Assembly (NCBI GenBank): GCA_036877525.1
Contig: JAZGTH010000059.1
Coordinates: 7,440,001-7,504,000, forward strand
Length of the DNA: 64,000 bases
Direction: 5' to 3'
Origin: Chromobotia macracanthus
Lineage: Eukaryota > Chordata > Actinopteri > Cypriniformes > Botiidae
Shown one piece after another: positions 23,773 to 37,930 of the stretch. The position numbers and the translations under genes were made by a program. Under the pieces are notes generated by a model, which was not told where the DNA came from, made no database searches, and saw only the letters and a program-made list of their open reading frames with translations. How positions within the stretch are numbered: position 1 is the stretch's first letter; the number at the start of each line of letters is the position of its first letter.

Positions 23773-26689
23773 ACACCAGAGATGTGCTGTGACCTGTCTA
23801 GCTTATCCCTGATTAATTATCCACTGAACATGTTTCGAGCCCAGGAAAATTTGCTCACAATAGGCTGGTACTTTTGTAAAAAGTGTAATCTAGTTCTTAA
23901 TACTCGTGATTAATTATAAAATATTACAGTTATGCATAAGTCATTCTCCTCCAAAATCAAATTTATGCTGCTTTAAAAACGAATATTAGGGTAAAACAAA
24001 AGACAGCATGTGGAATTTTCTAATTCATCAGAGGCCTTAAATTACATTTAAATTGAAAACTGGGAAAATTAACGACAATATTGACAAGAAAATACTAAGA
24101 TATCTAAAGCAGAACACAAAGCTGGGCATAAGAAAGTAAACTATATATTTTAGGTTTAATTACAAATCTGCCTCTAATTCAGACTCACTGAAACAATTTA
24201 TATATCATATTTTACAATAATCCAGTGGAGAGCTGGAAAATTTTTTTACTCAATTCTTTCCTTGTACCTGTCCATGTCATTATTATTGCTATGAGTGACT
24301 GTCATAAACAAAGTGGGAAATGAACAAGGTTGCCTAGAAAAATTTCAGCTGAAAAGCCCAAGTGTAAAGAAAAAACAACGCCTTCAAAAACAGCTAAAAA
24401 TAAAATTCGGGCTAAAAAACGTGGGCTATAGCATAAGATCTGATGATAAGATTTCTCAAATCATGCAGCAACATCCAGCAATTGGCTCGTTTAGTTTCAC
24501 TAACATTACTGCAAGAACATTTTTTGAGAACTTTTGGAGAACTTTCAGGGAACATTAACCAACATTCTGAGAACGTTCCCTGCTAGCTAGCTGGCCAAAA
24601 CATTTGTGAGTGCCAAAGCTGTCAGGTATACCACAAAGCCACACAGATTTTTTTTGTCAAGCTAGATTTGTTTGTTCTGGCGTTCATTAAGGTGGGATGT
24701 CCATCCCTAAAGCTTCCATTTTAAGTGCTACAATACCTCCTTAAAAATATCGAAAAACAGAGGTAAGTCAGTCTCCCTTTATAACACCATAGTGAAGGGC
24801 AAAACAAGAACAGGCCATGCAAATGTACAAGCACACACACAGGCCATAGAGATCCACCTTTATTTAAGTTAACTCACTGATTGACTGCTTTATAGTGTCT
24901 GAATTATTATCAATATACACCAAATTACCTTGAGCGCTACACTTTCTGATTAAGTCAAAGCTGATGATAAAGTATCAATCACTCCAAACAAACACATTAG
25001 TAAGCAACATAATGGAAAGCTAAAACAGCGATGGGTTGTTTGGGGGGGCTCTATCTGTCTGCCTATGTTATTACTGGTCATAATTTCAGTGTGTGATAAC
25101 TCCTTCAGCCCTGACAATGAGGATCTGAGATTGCTTGCCATTATTTGCTTCACTCCAGTGATCTGTTTGTAAATTGATTCAGCTTGCCACATGGATACTG
25201 CGGTGTTTCCAAAGTACGCAATACCAGGAACATATCAAATTATCTATAATGTCCACTTTATCTATAATGTATTTATGTGAACTTATGAGAAAATATACAA
25301 AGCCTACTTTATTTCTGATGTCATCACAAGAAGCAAGCCGTAAGCAATGACATCAAATATACAAAAACAGAGAATAGTCACCATGCAATGAAATTATTGA
25401 TATTTTTATGAAATGTTGTAGTCTTTATTATAAAGAATTTATCAGTGCAGATTTGTTTTTAATTCATGTGCCCTCATAATTTTTTTTTAATCAAAATCTG
25501 AATATGTACTTCCACTCTGGAATGGCAGTCCTCTCGGATGACGTCAGTCTAAAGGCTTCTGTAAAACCAATCTCCCAAACGGTCAATGACTGCTCACTTT
25601 GAAACACCTACTTTTCTCGATCCAAAAAAAGCATTTCATTTTCTTTGTTTTTACAATTACATCACGACACTAAAGTGGGACGGACTTTAAAATATTCTAA
25701 AGAACTAATCAAAAAGAAGTCAGCAGTTTGATGAGGGAAATACTAATATTGTGGAATATACAAAACATCAGCAAGATTTGAACTCGCCTTGAAATAACCT
25801 GTGCAAAGCATATGCTGTCTGTCAGAAAAAAATATGTCTGTCAGTCCATGCGTCTGTCTGAAGTTAAGCTTAAGGTATCTGTGGATCAGAACAGACATAC
25901 AGAACTGATTCATCTCCTGAAACTTCCCTGAGTTCCACCCTGACTGATGAAGTCTTACATTCATGATAATGAAGCTGACTCCCCTAGAGCATTCATTACA
26001 TGTTTGCGTGCGTAATATTGATTTTAATACTAAATCAATTATTCAATTTCAACGACTGACATCTAACATGGCTCTGTGCAGCTGCCGGTAATAAAGTCAT
26101 CTATGCAGTAGGTCTCTAGACTAAACAAAAAATATAGCAAAGACGTTTTATATTTTATTTTGTGTGACCGAGGTTTAGTCCAGGCATCTCTCCTCAGTGT
26201 GACCGTTGGCACCTCTATTACCCTGTGCTGTCAGGGTCAGCAGCCAAAGGCACCTTTGTTCATTCTTTGGTGCCACTCTCCCCCCTATTATGTGTTGCCT
26301 GGACCCAGTTTCAGTCCAAGCAATTTATCACGTCCAGCAAATAACCCACAATCATTAAAGTCAAAAGAGGCATTGTGTATGGTTGGTTAGCAGTGACCGT
26401 CAATGGAAAGTTCTGGAAAGGTGCCCAGAGGAACAGTGAGGTCTTCACTTTATGTCTGTACTCCTGTCTGAGAAGAAATGAACGTTTCACTGGGCATTAA
26501 TGCACTTTGTTGATGCACATTCCTGGCTCCAGATAATTCAGTATTGACATTGGGTCCATTATTGAATTTTCCAAGTATGCATACAATAAAAGTGCAGTTG
26601 GTCAATGTGACCTTTTTAAAAGATTTGTTTTTTGTGTATTTTTGATAACGTTAACACGCTCCTGAGAATGAAATCTGAATCTGATCGTA
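23773..26689. other. Spacer with a foldback-element arm
   Basis: At about 24505-24600 a GAACATTAACCAACATTCTG / GAGAACGTTCCCTGC block resembles one arm of family F1 (see 59834). The rest is AT-rich with no gene-like features. Confidence 0.4.
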
Positions 26690-27010
26690 AGTCAATAAGA
26701 TAGCTTGATCGAGGTCCCGGACTTATGGGAGCAGCTGAAAATAATTTGTAGCGCACTTGATAATTCTAATTAGAGCCTGTGGCATGAGTTATTTGCCACT
26801 AAAATCCCAGGTATCAAAACAACCCAAACATGAACATCTACCAAACCACAGTAATGAATCTTACCATATGCTCTGGATTTACATTGACACGGGCGCTGCA
26901 ATTTAAATAAACCTTTGAGAGCGGCCGAGCACGCACAAGATGAGAGCCAGATTAAGATGCCGGAGATATCAAAGTCTACATGAAAGCTGCCTAATTTTTA
27001 TCATCACGTT
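26690..27010. other. Candidate conserved non-coding block
   Basis: The composition is less AT-biased than its surroundings and contains homeodomain-type TCTAATTAGA near 26766 and GGGCGCTGCAATTTAAATAA near 26891. No open frame is convincing. Function is inferred only from texture. Confidence 0.25.
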
Positions 27011-28779
27011 ACAGCACAGGGATGACAGATGTATGCAGAGTGGCTCTATCAGTCAGGTGATTACCGCTCCCTGTGGAATACACCATTGTCACAGGCACCT
27101 CATACAAGCATTGTATTATTGCAAGAAGCAATTAGGACCACCACAGAGAACTCCAACTGTCATGCACTGAAAAACCCACCACGTATGTATTTTTATACTT
27201 CAACCTGCACAATGAAACAGGCCATGCTGTACCAACAGAGCTACAGAAACATCAGTCCAACTCAGTTTGATTCTTAGATAATCACAATGAGCAAAAATAT
27301 GCTTTATTTATCTAAGAATCAAATGTTTGTTGTCAAGCTTGCACTGCATCTTTCATATAGTACAATAACAAATAATAAAATAAAAAAAAATGATGACTTG
27401 GCAGAAACTATTTACATGAAGTCCGACGGCAAATGAGAGAGGGTAGAGAATGGAAACTTTGCTGTGTGGAAGGATTTGTGGCTGTATGTTTTGTTTAAAA
27501 ATTGAACATTTGCTGGAGAAAGTGACAGGCTGTCAGTTTCCACATTGTTAAAGGACTGGAGCAGTCAGTGGCTGTAAAGACAGAACAGCATTTGTATTCA
27601 GCCAAAGTTTAAGCTACATAATTGGTTGGCTCTGAAGTGAACTTCTGTATCCCACGGGACGTGATATCTCTTCCAGACTTACAAACTATCACTGTAGCAA
27701 AGCGGACATGGAAGAATATAAAAACACTTCTTGTTTGAGAATACTTTATGTACAGTATTCAAAGGCAGCTTTAAAAAAGCAAATACCTGAAATAATAATC
27801 TTTCATAAGTGATGTAAATAGGTAAATGTAGCAAGCTTTTCCAGTCATTCAATTTCAAATCTCTTTAAATGATATTCAACAGTTTTATTTCAATTCTGAG
27901 ATTGTCATTAATTCATAAAAGGTGATTTCAGCCGTTTTGCGAACTTCCACTAGACTTACCTACTGAGTTAGACAACCAAAATCCCCCTCTCCAAACGTCA
28001 GCCAAACCCAACAAATAAACAGCAGTGATTGTTTTGATTGAGACTTCATGGCTGGTGAAACTGTGAAATGCTCCTCAAACTTTCTTTGCTGTTTGGCGAG
28101 CCTATAGGGTTATCATAGAGACAGACGTGACCTATCAGCTATTCAGTGATATCTGACAGGCCATAGGGACAATTTGCACTTTTAAGTGCTGAGAATGTTC
28201 GTCTATATTATACAACCAATCATTCTGCATAAGCTATGATTCGTTACACAACCTATTCACACAACATGTCACCTTTTCTAATAATAGCAGGTTCAACTTC
28301 TGAAGTCCTGAGATTGAGGTTTCAGTCCAAGGCACAACCAATGAAACACTCAGGAAAGTGATGTGCTCAGCCTGGGAAAGAACCAAATTATGCTGTGGGT
28401 CTTTTCAAGTCTCACAATATTCAACAGCGGTCTGTCAAATTTCACCATTAGTTGCCGTCACATTAGAATGCCTAAAGGTCTGGGCTGTTCTGTCTGCTGG
28501 ATTTATCACATTTCAAACCCGTCCAGATATATCATCCGACAACCCTCCAGGAAAATTTTACATCATCATAATCCATTATTTTTGTGCTCAATCTACATCA
28601 CTCCAGTTTTTCCTCACCCACTCAGCAACCGGTGTACATGAGACTTCCCCCACGCAGTAAGTCTAGCTCAGCCGTCCGGTAATGACCTCCTCAGGGACCA
28701 GGGCATGTGTCCGTAATGTCTGGCTGTTTGCCCTAATAGGAGTTTGTCATTCCGTGTGTTAACACTAACAGCTCTGACA
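27011..28779. other. No gene found; unassigned DNA
   Basis: Overlapping open frames near 28358-28660 show no domain and no codon pattern. Nothing else is supported. Confidence 0.4.
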
Positions 28780-29760
28780 CACTATAATGTGCTGTCCACC
28801 CCTTCTTTAAAGCGTATGACTGGGCAACACGGCCTACAGAATTCAGATGAAGAGATGTCATTACATGTAATCTGGCTCTATCAAAGGCACTCTTCAGTAC
28901 GCGGATAAGAGGGCTGTATCTCCAAATTGCAAGGTGGGCACAAAATTAGACGGTGAGAAATAAAAAACGAGAAAGAATAAACACTTTAAAACATGCCTGC
29001 ATTTTGTTGTTATTCGTAGACAACATGAAAAGATGCGAATTCAAACGTAATACTCTTCCAATGCTCAAAGCTTTCTTCCTTCTATGAGAAGACTTCCAAT
29101 TAATATAATCCACTGTTTTAGAAAGCCTTCATTGCGAAGACTAATGACTAAAACTTTGACACTACGGTCAAGTGCATCTCCGCTGATTAAAGGCAAATCC
29201 AACAAAGCGAAAAGCATCATTAGTCCCAAGCGTCTTTTATAAGCTGCAGACACATTCGCTTTAAAAGTTTCAGCCTGTCTGGGAATAGTGAAATGAACCA
29301 AGATCCATCATCTAATGAGCTTACACTGACCCTTGATAGATGATCGCCACTGTATTGCGTTCAAATGATTAGTTTTCTCATCAAAATGCTAACTTCACTT
29401 TGCGTTCACACTAATAGTTTGTGCTGTAATTAGATCGCATCGTATAAGGTTTCGGTTAGACAGACTTGAACCCGCCAACCAGTGCTTGACCTGATTCCGT
29501 GCGTAATTAGCAGTTTCTCTAAACGCTGTTTATGAGGTTGTTGAAGAGGGCTGTACTGTCGGTTCTTAACTCATCTTCTAAATCCCCACAACAATGGAGA
29601 TCAGCATTATAAATATGCAAAGAGAAAGTCCCCTCCAGGCCTAATAAAAGGAAACAGTGAGCTCCTATGATTAGATTTCTTCTCCCTAATGCGGAGGAGT
29701 CGTTGCGGGCATGATGCGCATCTTAAGAACAACAATTAAATGAATGGATGAAATAGTCAA
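28780..29760. other. Candidate conserved non-coding blocks
   Basis: Two sub-blocks (about 28780-29000 and 29330-29760) have mixed composition, no repeats, and many short homeobox/bZIP/POU-like words such as GTAATTAGATCG, GCGTAATTAGCAG and TATGCAAAG. They look like developmental enhancer sequence, but no alignment was possible. Confidence 0.25.
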
Positions 29761-32700
29761 TTTGTACTGAAGGACAATATTCTTGCCATTTTAATCTTGA
29801 GATAATGTTCAGATGGAATCATCCAGAGATGCTCTAAATGGCGCTGGGCATATTTGTCGAGGCATCATTGTTTTAGCGAATCATTCAGTGTTTGCCTGAT
29901 CTACAATTTAAGGGAAAAAAGAAATGCTCTCTCATCCTATTTATTTAAGTGCCAGCATATTAAAAGGAACCTCAAAGATGGCTGTTTACAAAGACAAAAT
30001 GAAATGGGCCCAACAAGGTACTTTTACTTGGCTAATAATAAAAATCATGCAGCGCCTGCATCTGACCTCATAGCGGAAATCGTATCTAGCAAAAGTGAAA
30101 CATTAAACTGTCAAAGTCGTATCAGCTTTACTGTTTTACTTCAGTATTATCAAGAGAGTGGAAGTGGCCAGAACCGGTCAGAACTTACACTATGTCCCAG
30201 CAAGACCAAGCGGACCTTCACATCTAACATCCGCACGACCCAAACTCCTCTGTGACAGTCTAACATCAGCACCGATTCACTTTCTTCCCCACCGGTTACT
30301 TCCATCTCAACCGCTATCAGTTAATGAGGCTCAGGCCGAGGTTCTGCACCTGTGGAGCACTGCAGAGTCAGTCTGAACGACGCTTCATCTGTCTTTTCAA
30401 AGTCAAAGGAGCATTACGCTAAAGAACTGACTGAACAAAACACACAGTATGTCATTACACACAGGTAACAATGTTTTCTATGTAAAACAACCAGTAATGG
30501 ACAATAACAAACTGGCAAACTGCAGCTTTCCCAAGAGACGCTGGCTATGTCTGAAATGGCAAGCAACTCTTTTTGCAGTATACTGTATAGTATTTAGTCT
30601 ACTGTGTAGTTTACACATTTTGTAGGGATCTACTACATTTACCTAGTATATACTGCATGAAATAGTATTGCAATGAAATAATAAACACCTAAAAATAAAG
30701 AAAATATTTTAAGATAAACCATGGATGCCCACTTGCTAAATTGAACACACTTTTAAAAGCAGTCAGTATACAATATATAGTGTGCAGTTTTCTGCAAGTA
30801 GCAGACGAGTATTTCATTATAAACACCGGCATAAAACAAGTCTAAGGCTCTTATAAATTCTTTTTTAGGCTGTGCGGCCTGTGAAACAACTGCTTAATGT
30901 TGTATTTCAAGCACTGTTCCACCAAGAAATCAGAGATGTAATACATTCAGTTCAGCTGACAGGATATTGCTTTCTTTACATTAAAGTATGGCCGCAATAA
31001 AATAAATAGCTGAGGGTTTTTTAATATGTACCTAATACAAACACTGAGCTGAGTGAATATTAAGAGCAGGGCTAGAGATTCACACAGCAATGGTGTGATA
31101 GCATCACGAAAATGTCACACGCCTTATTAGTGTCTCTACCTGCAGATGGATGAAAATCTGTGGCTAACCTCTCTGCTTTCCTGCAGCTCAGATTTAGTCA
31201 GCAATCATTAGTCAAAGGCAGCGCAATCAATCACAGAAACACATTCGTAAAGACCGAAGCAACAGATAAAGGCAGTGAAAAAAATTGAATTTGGCTAAAG
31301 AGGAAGGAGAAAACATTCTTTAATTGTCTAGTTTTTAAAAGTTCACTGGCCTTGGCAGTCATGACGGTTATTTGGGTGCATTAACTCACTGAGAACTATA
31401 AAAAACAGCCTTAGGGAGATGTTTGGAGACATTCTGTGAGCAAAACAAGAGAAACAATGAACGACTGCCTTTAAACTGCAACTGCAACCACAAATATTCC
31501 CCAAGATTGTTTTAAAATCAGACTAATATCTGTTCCTGGTGTTTATTTTTGCTGTTAAAGGTATTTTAATACAGAAATCCACAGTAATAAAAAGCTCTCA
31601 CAAACATCAAGACATCTCATGTTGATTAAGGAAGGTGAAGAAATGACTCTGTAATGAACAAACGCAAGGTTTACGCACATCCATTTTGTAAAGGGTAACT
31701 GCATATGACATTTGTCTGGAAGGGAAGCCGCATTAACGATTCAATATGGAATATTAAACGGGGTGTTATTTTCTACTTCATAGATATAGCTCGACAGGCA
31801 TAAACTCATTCCTGCCCTTTTCATTCAGCTACTCAAAAATAGTCCACGCTGAGGTCTTCTGTCAGAACTAAAGATCTCAGCTCCTGTGCTATAAGACTTG
31901 GTCTAACTAATTAATCATGTATTTCCACTCAGCTCTCAAACTTTCTCCAAGAACAAAAAAGAAGACTGAGACATTATGAAAGATTCTTTCTTCCTGATTA
32001 AAGACACTGAAGAGGTTTAATATCAGTATTTCTCAATTGGTGGGCTGCAGTTTATTCTAAAAGACTCACGGGTAGCAGGGGAACCAAAAACAATGTTATT
32101 AACAAATAACAAAAATGACTATATAAATATATATATAAAAAAAGGATTATTTACTTTCGCAAATTCTTTTGTCATTTTATAGAAGCCAAATTAGGTAGAT
32201 CAACAGGTAAGAGTGACATGCCCTCACCATTATAAACCACGCATGAAGTTACGCCAAGCTGAAAGTAAATACAACCATGAGAACATTAAATACAAGTGCA
32301 TGTGAAGATAAATATGGCTTATACTGACTACAGTGTTGACATTACAAAACCAAAAAGAACAAATGCACAATTCAGCCTGTGTCATGTAAAAATGTAGTCT
32401 ATTGTTGGACCTGATAATAATCTGCATTGTCATACCGTTCAGGATAAAACTAGCCAATAGTTTAGATGGAGAAAAACAAGTACAGAACGTCTATGCTTAC
32501 TTGACATGCAACAATTACAAATAAACATTGACAAACAAAATCCATCTCTTAAACTACAGTATGTGGAAGCCTGCGTAACTGCTGTCACCATTAAGGAACT
32601 TTATGTTACTTGCTTGACCAGAGCTACTAAATGGACTCGCACATATGCACAACAACTGGTATGCGCGTTATAAAACTGTCCATGAGCAGCGCTGTTAAAT

Positions 32701-34361
32701 ATATTCAGAAACACCTGAATCTAGTTATGAGAAAACATCATGACTGCCATCCAGTGGCAGACTGCAGAGATTCTCCACAGAAGAGTCGCTGTTCTTCTGC
32801 TGGGGTTTAGGTTGCAATGCTGAAAACCCACTGAAACATGAGATACCTGCTCATTGCAGAAGTTAAATCATTACTCCTCATACTGAATCAATGAATCATA
32901 ATCCTCACACTGAAACAAGGAAACATAAATGGTGTCTGTTCTTGCTGATTTTACCGGTAAAACACTTGTACAGCAGTTAACTGTAAATATCAGGTATACT
33001 GGTAGTACTGCAGTAAGTTTAGTTATTACAGTTTTTTATATTTATACAAGGATCCCACACTTTTTGACCAATCAATTTTCCAGCATTCTTGATTACTGGA
33101 TAAGAATTTCTAAGAAAACGTTTCATAAAGAATGAGGCTATTTTTGTCAGGGCTCAACTGTACCAATCTTTTGAGTTATTATACTATTCTGAGTTACACA
33201 GTTATACTTTAAATATATTAAATGTTTAAAAATCTCATTAATACCTTTAAATAAATGTGATTTTACAAGACATCAATTCCAAAAACTTCCCCAGGCCTGG
33301 AAAGAGAGAGAACCTCATTATTAGATCTTAATCCGAGTACATTCCTCCTCTTCATTTGGTCTATCACTGCTTTGCTGTTTATTACTGATGTTTTTTAAAC
33401 CATAGAAACCTAAGGCAGTCTTTATTCTGCATACATCTTTGAATCCCAAAAGTGAAGACATATAAATACAAAGAAGGAAATAGTTTATTTGGCAACATAC
33501 TTTGAAGTCTTTCTTCTAAAAGCCAGTGGAAAACTACAATACAAATTGCAGTCTAGGTCAGGTGACATTCGTATAAAAAAAGCATTTGTAAAGTACTGTA
33601 GCTCCTTATTAGCACAGAGTGCTAAACAAAAAATAAAACGTGTCTTACTTTCCAAATTTCAGTCTGAGAATGCTATAGAGTCGTCTGTTTTCACATTTGC
33701 TTTGTTGGCACATATTTAAATCATACACATTCTTTTCGTAAGCGTAAATGGCAACTCAGTTCACAGAGATAACTTGCAGACATAAAGATGGCCAACTGGT
33801 GGCACTATTAGTCTGTCACAACTCATGTTCTCATTCGCAGGTGTGCTTTTAAAACAGCATGATCTGTAGACAGCTGAATGCCACAGTATTACGTGTCACA
33901 GAAGAAACATACTAATCTACAAATGTTTTCTGCTGCCAATCTCATGATAATGTCACTGTCAAACTAAAGCTGAATCGGTTAAAAAATACTCAGTGTGTGC
34001 AATTAAAAAACAACTGTTTACTAAACAAGCTTTTTCTACTCAACACTGAAAGGAAAGATAAATTATGGAGTAATAAAGTTAGTGTTGGGAGCATTTTGAC
34101 CACCGTTTTATGGAAAACCCTAAAGTGCCACAGTCATTTTTAACCAGTAGCTATTTGTAGTGGTCATCGTCCAATAAAAAGCATGAATACATTTTTTATT
34201 TGATCTAGTTAATTGAATGAACGAGGGAATGAAGGACTATGATTGTGATGAAGGCTTTACCTCAATCAGTACAAAACCCTGTTATTCACGTGTTGATTTT
34301 AATAAAGGAAAAGGTTCTGACTGATGGGTAAGTAGATTTGGCTGGAAACGTCCAGTGCAGT
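29761..34361. other. No gene found; 3' flank of ralb
   Basis: No coding exon recognised. A patch at 30570-30790 is rich in TAGTATAC-like words in both orientations and may be a degraded foldback element. The ralb 3' UTR (read leftwards from 34361) lies at the right end; its end was not determined. Confidence 0.4.
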
Positions 34362-36096
34362 TCAGAGTAAACAGCATCGCTCTTTAAAACTCTTCTTGTT
34401 CTTCTTGTTCTTGCCCTTGCCATTTTTTTCCTTATTTTCTGACATCTTTTTAGCTCGAACTTCCCTCATCAGATCAAAAAACACCTTAGAGAAACACAAA
34501 AGGGTCAGTACTTCTCTACTAGTGAGAGCAAACAACATCAACAAACTATGATGAAAACAAAACCTGTAAACGAAATGTATGTAAACTAAAACTATGATGG
34601 AAACAGAAACTGTGATAAACACAAAACTGATGTAAGACTACGATGAGAACAAAAACTATTATAAAAAAAACTATGATTAAAAAAATCCTGATAAAAAACG
34701 TTTCATCACGTTTTCCTGATGAAAACATGAAGAATGTTAATTAAACAGCAACGCGTGTTGTCGTTTGCATCATGCATTACATTAAAGTAGAATTAATGAG
34801 GAAAAACTTATAGATTCACATTTACAAATCCTTTTAGTTTGTATAGCTCTATGTTTCTTCAACAGCATGTGTGAAATGTGACACTGTGTTGATAGCATGC
34901 TTCCATTAGATTGCACTACAAGTATGTATTACGCTACAAATAAAGCCAAGTGCTGTTTTGGGAGCATGCTATTTTTGGGGCTATGCCAGATGAGGAAATA
35001 AATGGTAATACTTTAACCCTCGGTATGATCTGTTTAGATGACTTATTCTCTGGATATATTAGGGATCTGCATTCACAGAACACATAGACACACAACATAC
35101 CTTGTCCACATTGGCTCTCGTCTTGGCTGAAGTCTCAACATACTGCACGCCCCACTCCTCAGCTTTTCCTCTGGCCTCGTCCACTGAAACCTGCCTCCGA
35201 TCCTCAAGATCTGACTTATTTCCAACCAAAAGCAGTGGAATCTTATCTTCCTCTGCTTTAACCCGCAGAATCTGTTCCCTGTAAACACACACACTTGCTG
35301 ACAGTTCTACATACAGTTTAATGTTGAGTGATCCAGTTTTCAGACTATAGTAGGTCACAATGGAAGACGCCGGGATTGGGGAATTTTGCTGACCTGAATT
35401 CCGCAGTAGCCGTGAATGACTCGTGCTCTGTTATGGAGAACACCAACAGGAAACCCTCTCCACTACGGAAATAATTGTCTCGGATAGCTGCGTAGTCTTC
35501 CTGCCCGGCCGTGTCCAAAATGTCAATCTGGACCTCTTCCCCATCCAGCACAACTTTTTTTCTGTAGCTGTCAGCCTTTGTGGGCTCGTAATCTTCAACA
35601 AACTGAGGGCCAAAGAATTAGACTGATACATTTCTTTCATTTTTAACCCTTTTTTTAAGCAGAGAGACAGGAAATGATAGATCACAGGAACATGATAAAA
35701 AAGTGAGATCGAGACTCAAACCTAAAGCGTCCCCATGAGCACCATGACTTAATGTGTCAGAACCCGTGCTCACCACTACGTCATGGGTCAAATAAAACCA
35801 ACACACTTTTTTGCTCATAATTTATCTAACATACAGTCCAACATACAAACCCATTGTGTCTATATTTCATGCTGAGATTTCACTCAGACTTTCAAGTGAA
35901 GTCCCCCCCAAAACTGCCTGTATGTACTTCAAGCATTTTGCTTGTTTATTTTTAGTTGATTTTGTAAAGCATATGGTCTTACCTCATCATACATAAACTG
36001 AAGGGTGAGAGCAGACTTTCCAACACCTCCACTGCCCACCATAATGACCTTGTGTAGGGCCAGAGAACTCTGATTCTTATTCTTATTGGCCGCCAT
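34362..36096 (-). CDS. ralb: RalB small GTPase
   Basis: Four coding exons on the minus strand: 36096-35983, 35602-35394, 35278-35101, 34484-34362. All introns are GT-AG and the total is 207 aa, close to the 206 of human RALB. It is a membrane-anchored Ras-family switch that acts through the exocyst and other effectors. Visible motifs are the P-loop GSGGVGKS (residues 21-28), switch I with the Ral effector sequence YEPTKADSY, switch II DTAGQE, NKSD, and ETSAK. The C-terminus ends in CCLL, a CAAX box for geranylgeranylation, after a lysine-rich stretch. The serine in [11 protein letters not shown] corresponds to the phosphorylated Ser198 of human [17 protein letters not shown] and SFKERCCLL separate it from RalA (ITEMESFAATADF, RIRERCCIL). 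The ATG is preceded by a 5' UTR exon portion (36097-36152) with a TTTCTCTGCAG acceptor. Confidence 0.97.
34540..34735. repeat. Degenerate tandem repeat in ralb last intron
   Basis: About ten imperfect units of the type AAAACTATGATGAAAAC occur between the last two ralb coding exons. Spacing and sequence vary, so it is an old minisatellite. Confidence 0.6.
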
Positions 36097-36152
36097 ATCT
36101 GAATACCTTCCTCACGTACCACAAGATGCCCCCACACACAAACTGACACCGC
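36097..36152 (-). other. ralb: ralb 5' UTR portion of the first coding exon
   Basis: On the minus strand a pyrimidine-rich TTTCTCTGCAG acceptor ends at 36153, leaving 56 nt of 5' UTR before the ATG at 36096. This implies at least one upstream non-coding exon, most likely near the CpG-rich block at 43.7-44.04 kb. Confidence 0.7.
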
Positions 36153-37930
36153 CTGCAGAGAAACAACAAGCTTTTTACCAACAAGAATTACATTTTCTGT
36201 GAAAACACAACAGTACTGATGTTTCATTTTAAAATACTTTGCCTGAACAGAACATAACATAAAAGAATAACCACGTTTGTGTGTTCCTGAAGAAAACATC
36301 ATATATAAATCTATTAAATGATTTATTAAACCATCCAAATGACCCTATGAACCACAGAAGAAGGTCATACTAGATATCTTCTGCAGAGGAAAGCAGATCA
36401 TGATGCTCTACTTCCAGCTATTGTTCTGGAGACTCTGTTTTTGGGGGGAAACTGGGGCGCAGCACAGGAAGACAAAAAATTCTGTCAAGCAAGAAGTTTT
36501 CAAAGCTATAGGATTCTTATTGTCCATATACAGCCATGTCAGTATAGATGGGCGATACAATCAACATTTTACCTATTTGATTTATTTAACCTTTATTTTA
36601 TCAGAAAAGTCCCATTAAAATACAAAACTCTTCCTCGAGGGAGTCCTGGCCAAGATTTCACTCAATGAAAACAGGTTTAAAGCTCAATCATAGGCTTATT
36701 TTAGAACAATCTATTTGATTAAACTTTACAGATGAAAGATACTTCCAATCGTTTGATCAGTACCTCATTTTATTAAAAAAATTAGTGGATGTAAGCTGAA
36801 AGAAAGATTAGGAAGTCTTAACAAGTCTGGCATTACTGCAAAGTCAACTTCACATGTAATTATGTCAAATTAAATTCGCATTATGTAACAAAACAAGTAA
36901 TATTATATTACAATATAAAGATGATATATGTATACCTGTAACTGCTCAACTACACTCTACATTAATGTGGCAAGCTGTGACGCTGATTAACATTCTTAAA
37001 CAACAAAACCTGCCTAACTTTACAGTGTGCTTAACAACACAACTTCATTACAAGCTCTTCCTTGCCCTGACTTGTTTGGGACATTTCCTGCTCTGTGTTT
37101 TTACATGTGTGTCATGCTTCTGTGATAAGAACACAAATAAGTGTCCACTCACAGCCACGTGCATGTCTGCCACTGTATTAAAAAAAACATATTTACTATA
37201 AATACATGCAAACATATTTCTGCATCATAAAAGCAGCCCACGCAAAACATGTCCAAATCCAAAAGCAAGACGGTGTGACACAGTGGAATACATGCACAGT
37301 TACAGAAAGCGCCAGCTAAACAGGGTTAAACAGGCTGGGCGTGCTACAACCATGGCAGATTTGACCTACATATGCATGCTGCTTAAGCATAGCGACCAGC
37401 TTTTGAAATATTAATGATGGCCGGCCTCCTCCCTCGGCTGGAGGAATTCATTAGGATTCCCTGAACGTGGTCTACATTCTAGTCCACTCATACATCAGCG
37501 AGCCCCTCTGAGAGCGTTTCTGAAAGCACTGCTCGATGGAGGAGAGATCAATGCTGATTTGATTCCCACACAGCACTGATTCATTCATTTTCAGATTCAA
37601 TGAGGGCCAGGCCAGTTCAGCAGAGGGTTGCTGATTTAAAGCATGAGAGAGAGCAATGCCCGCTGCTTGAGTGAAGTGGCACTCTGACCTATTCAGCCTC
37701 ACCCTCGCTGATAGCAGGGCTGCTGTGGACCATCATGGCACACGTCAGGAGATTCGGCAAGGACAAAAGAGAGGTCAGTGCGAAGCATTGTGGGTGACAT
37801 TCACTGGAACAGGGCCAGAGTTCATACATCACACTTCATTCACTGATAAAGCAGCCAGAGGATTTTTTTTATTATAACCAAACAGTTACAGGTTTTTATT
37901 TTTGCTTAGAGATACAGATATACTCCTGAT
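36153..37930. other. Inferred ralb intron 1 (distal part), with a GC-raised block
   Basis: No exon recognised. From about 37370 to 37850 the composition is more balanced and repeat-free than its surroundings, and it may be conserved regulatory sequence. The remainder is AT-rich. Confidence 0.35.
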
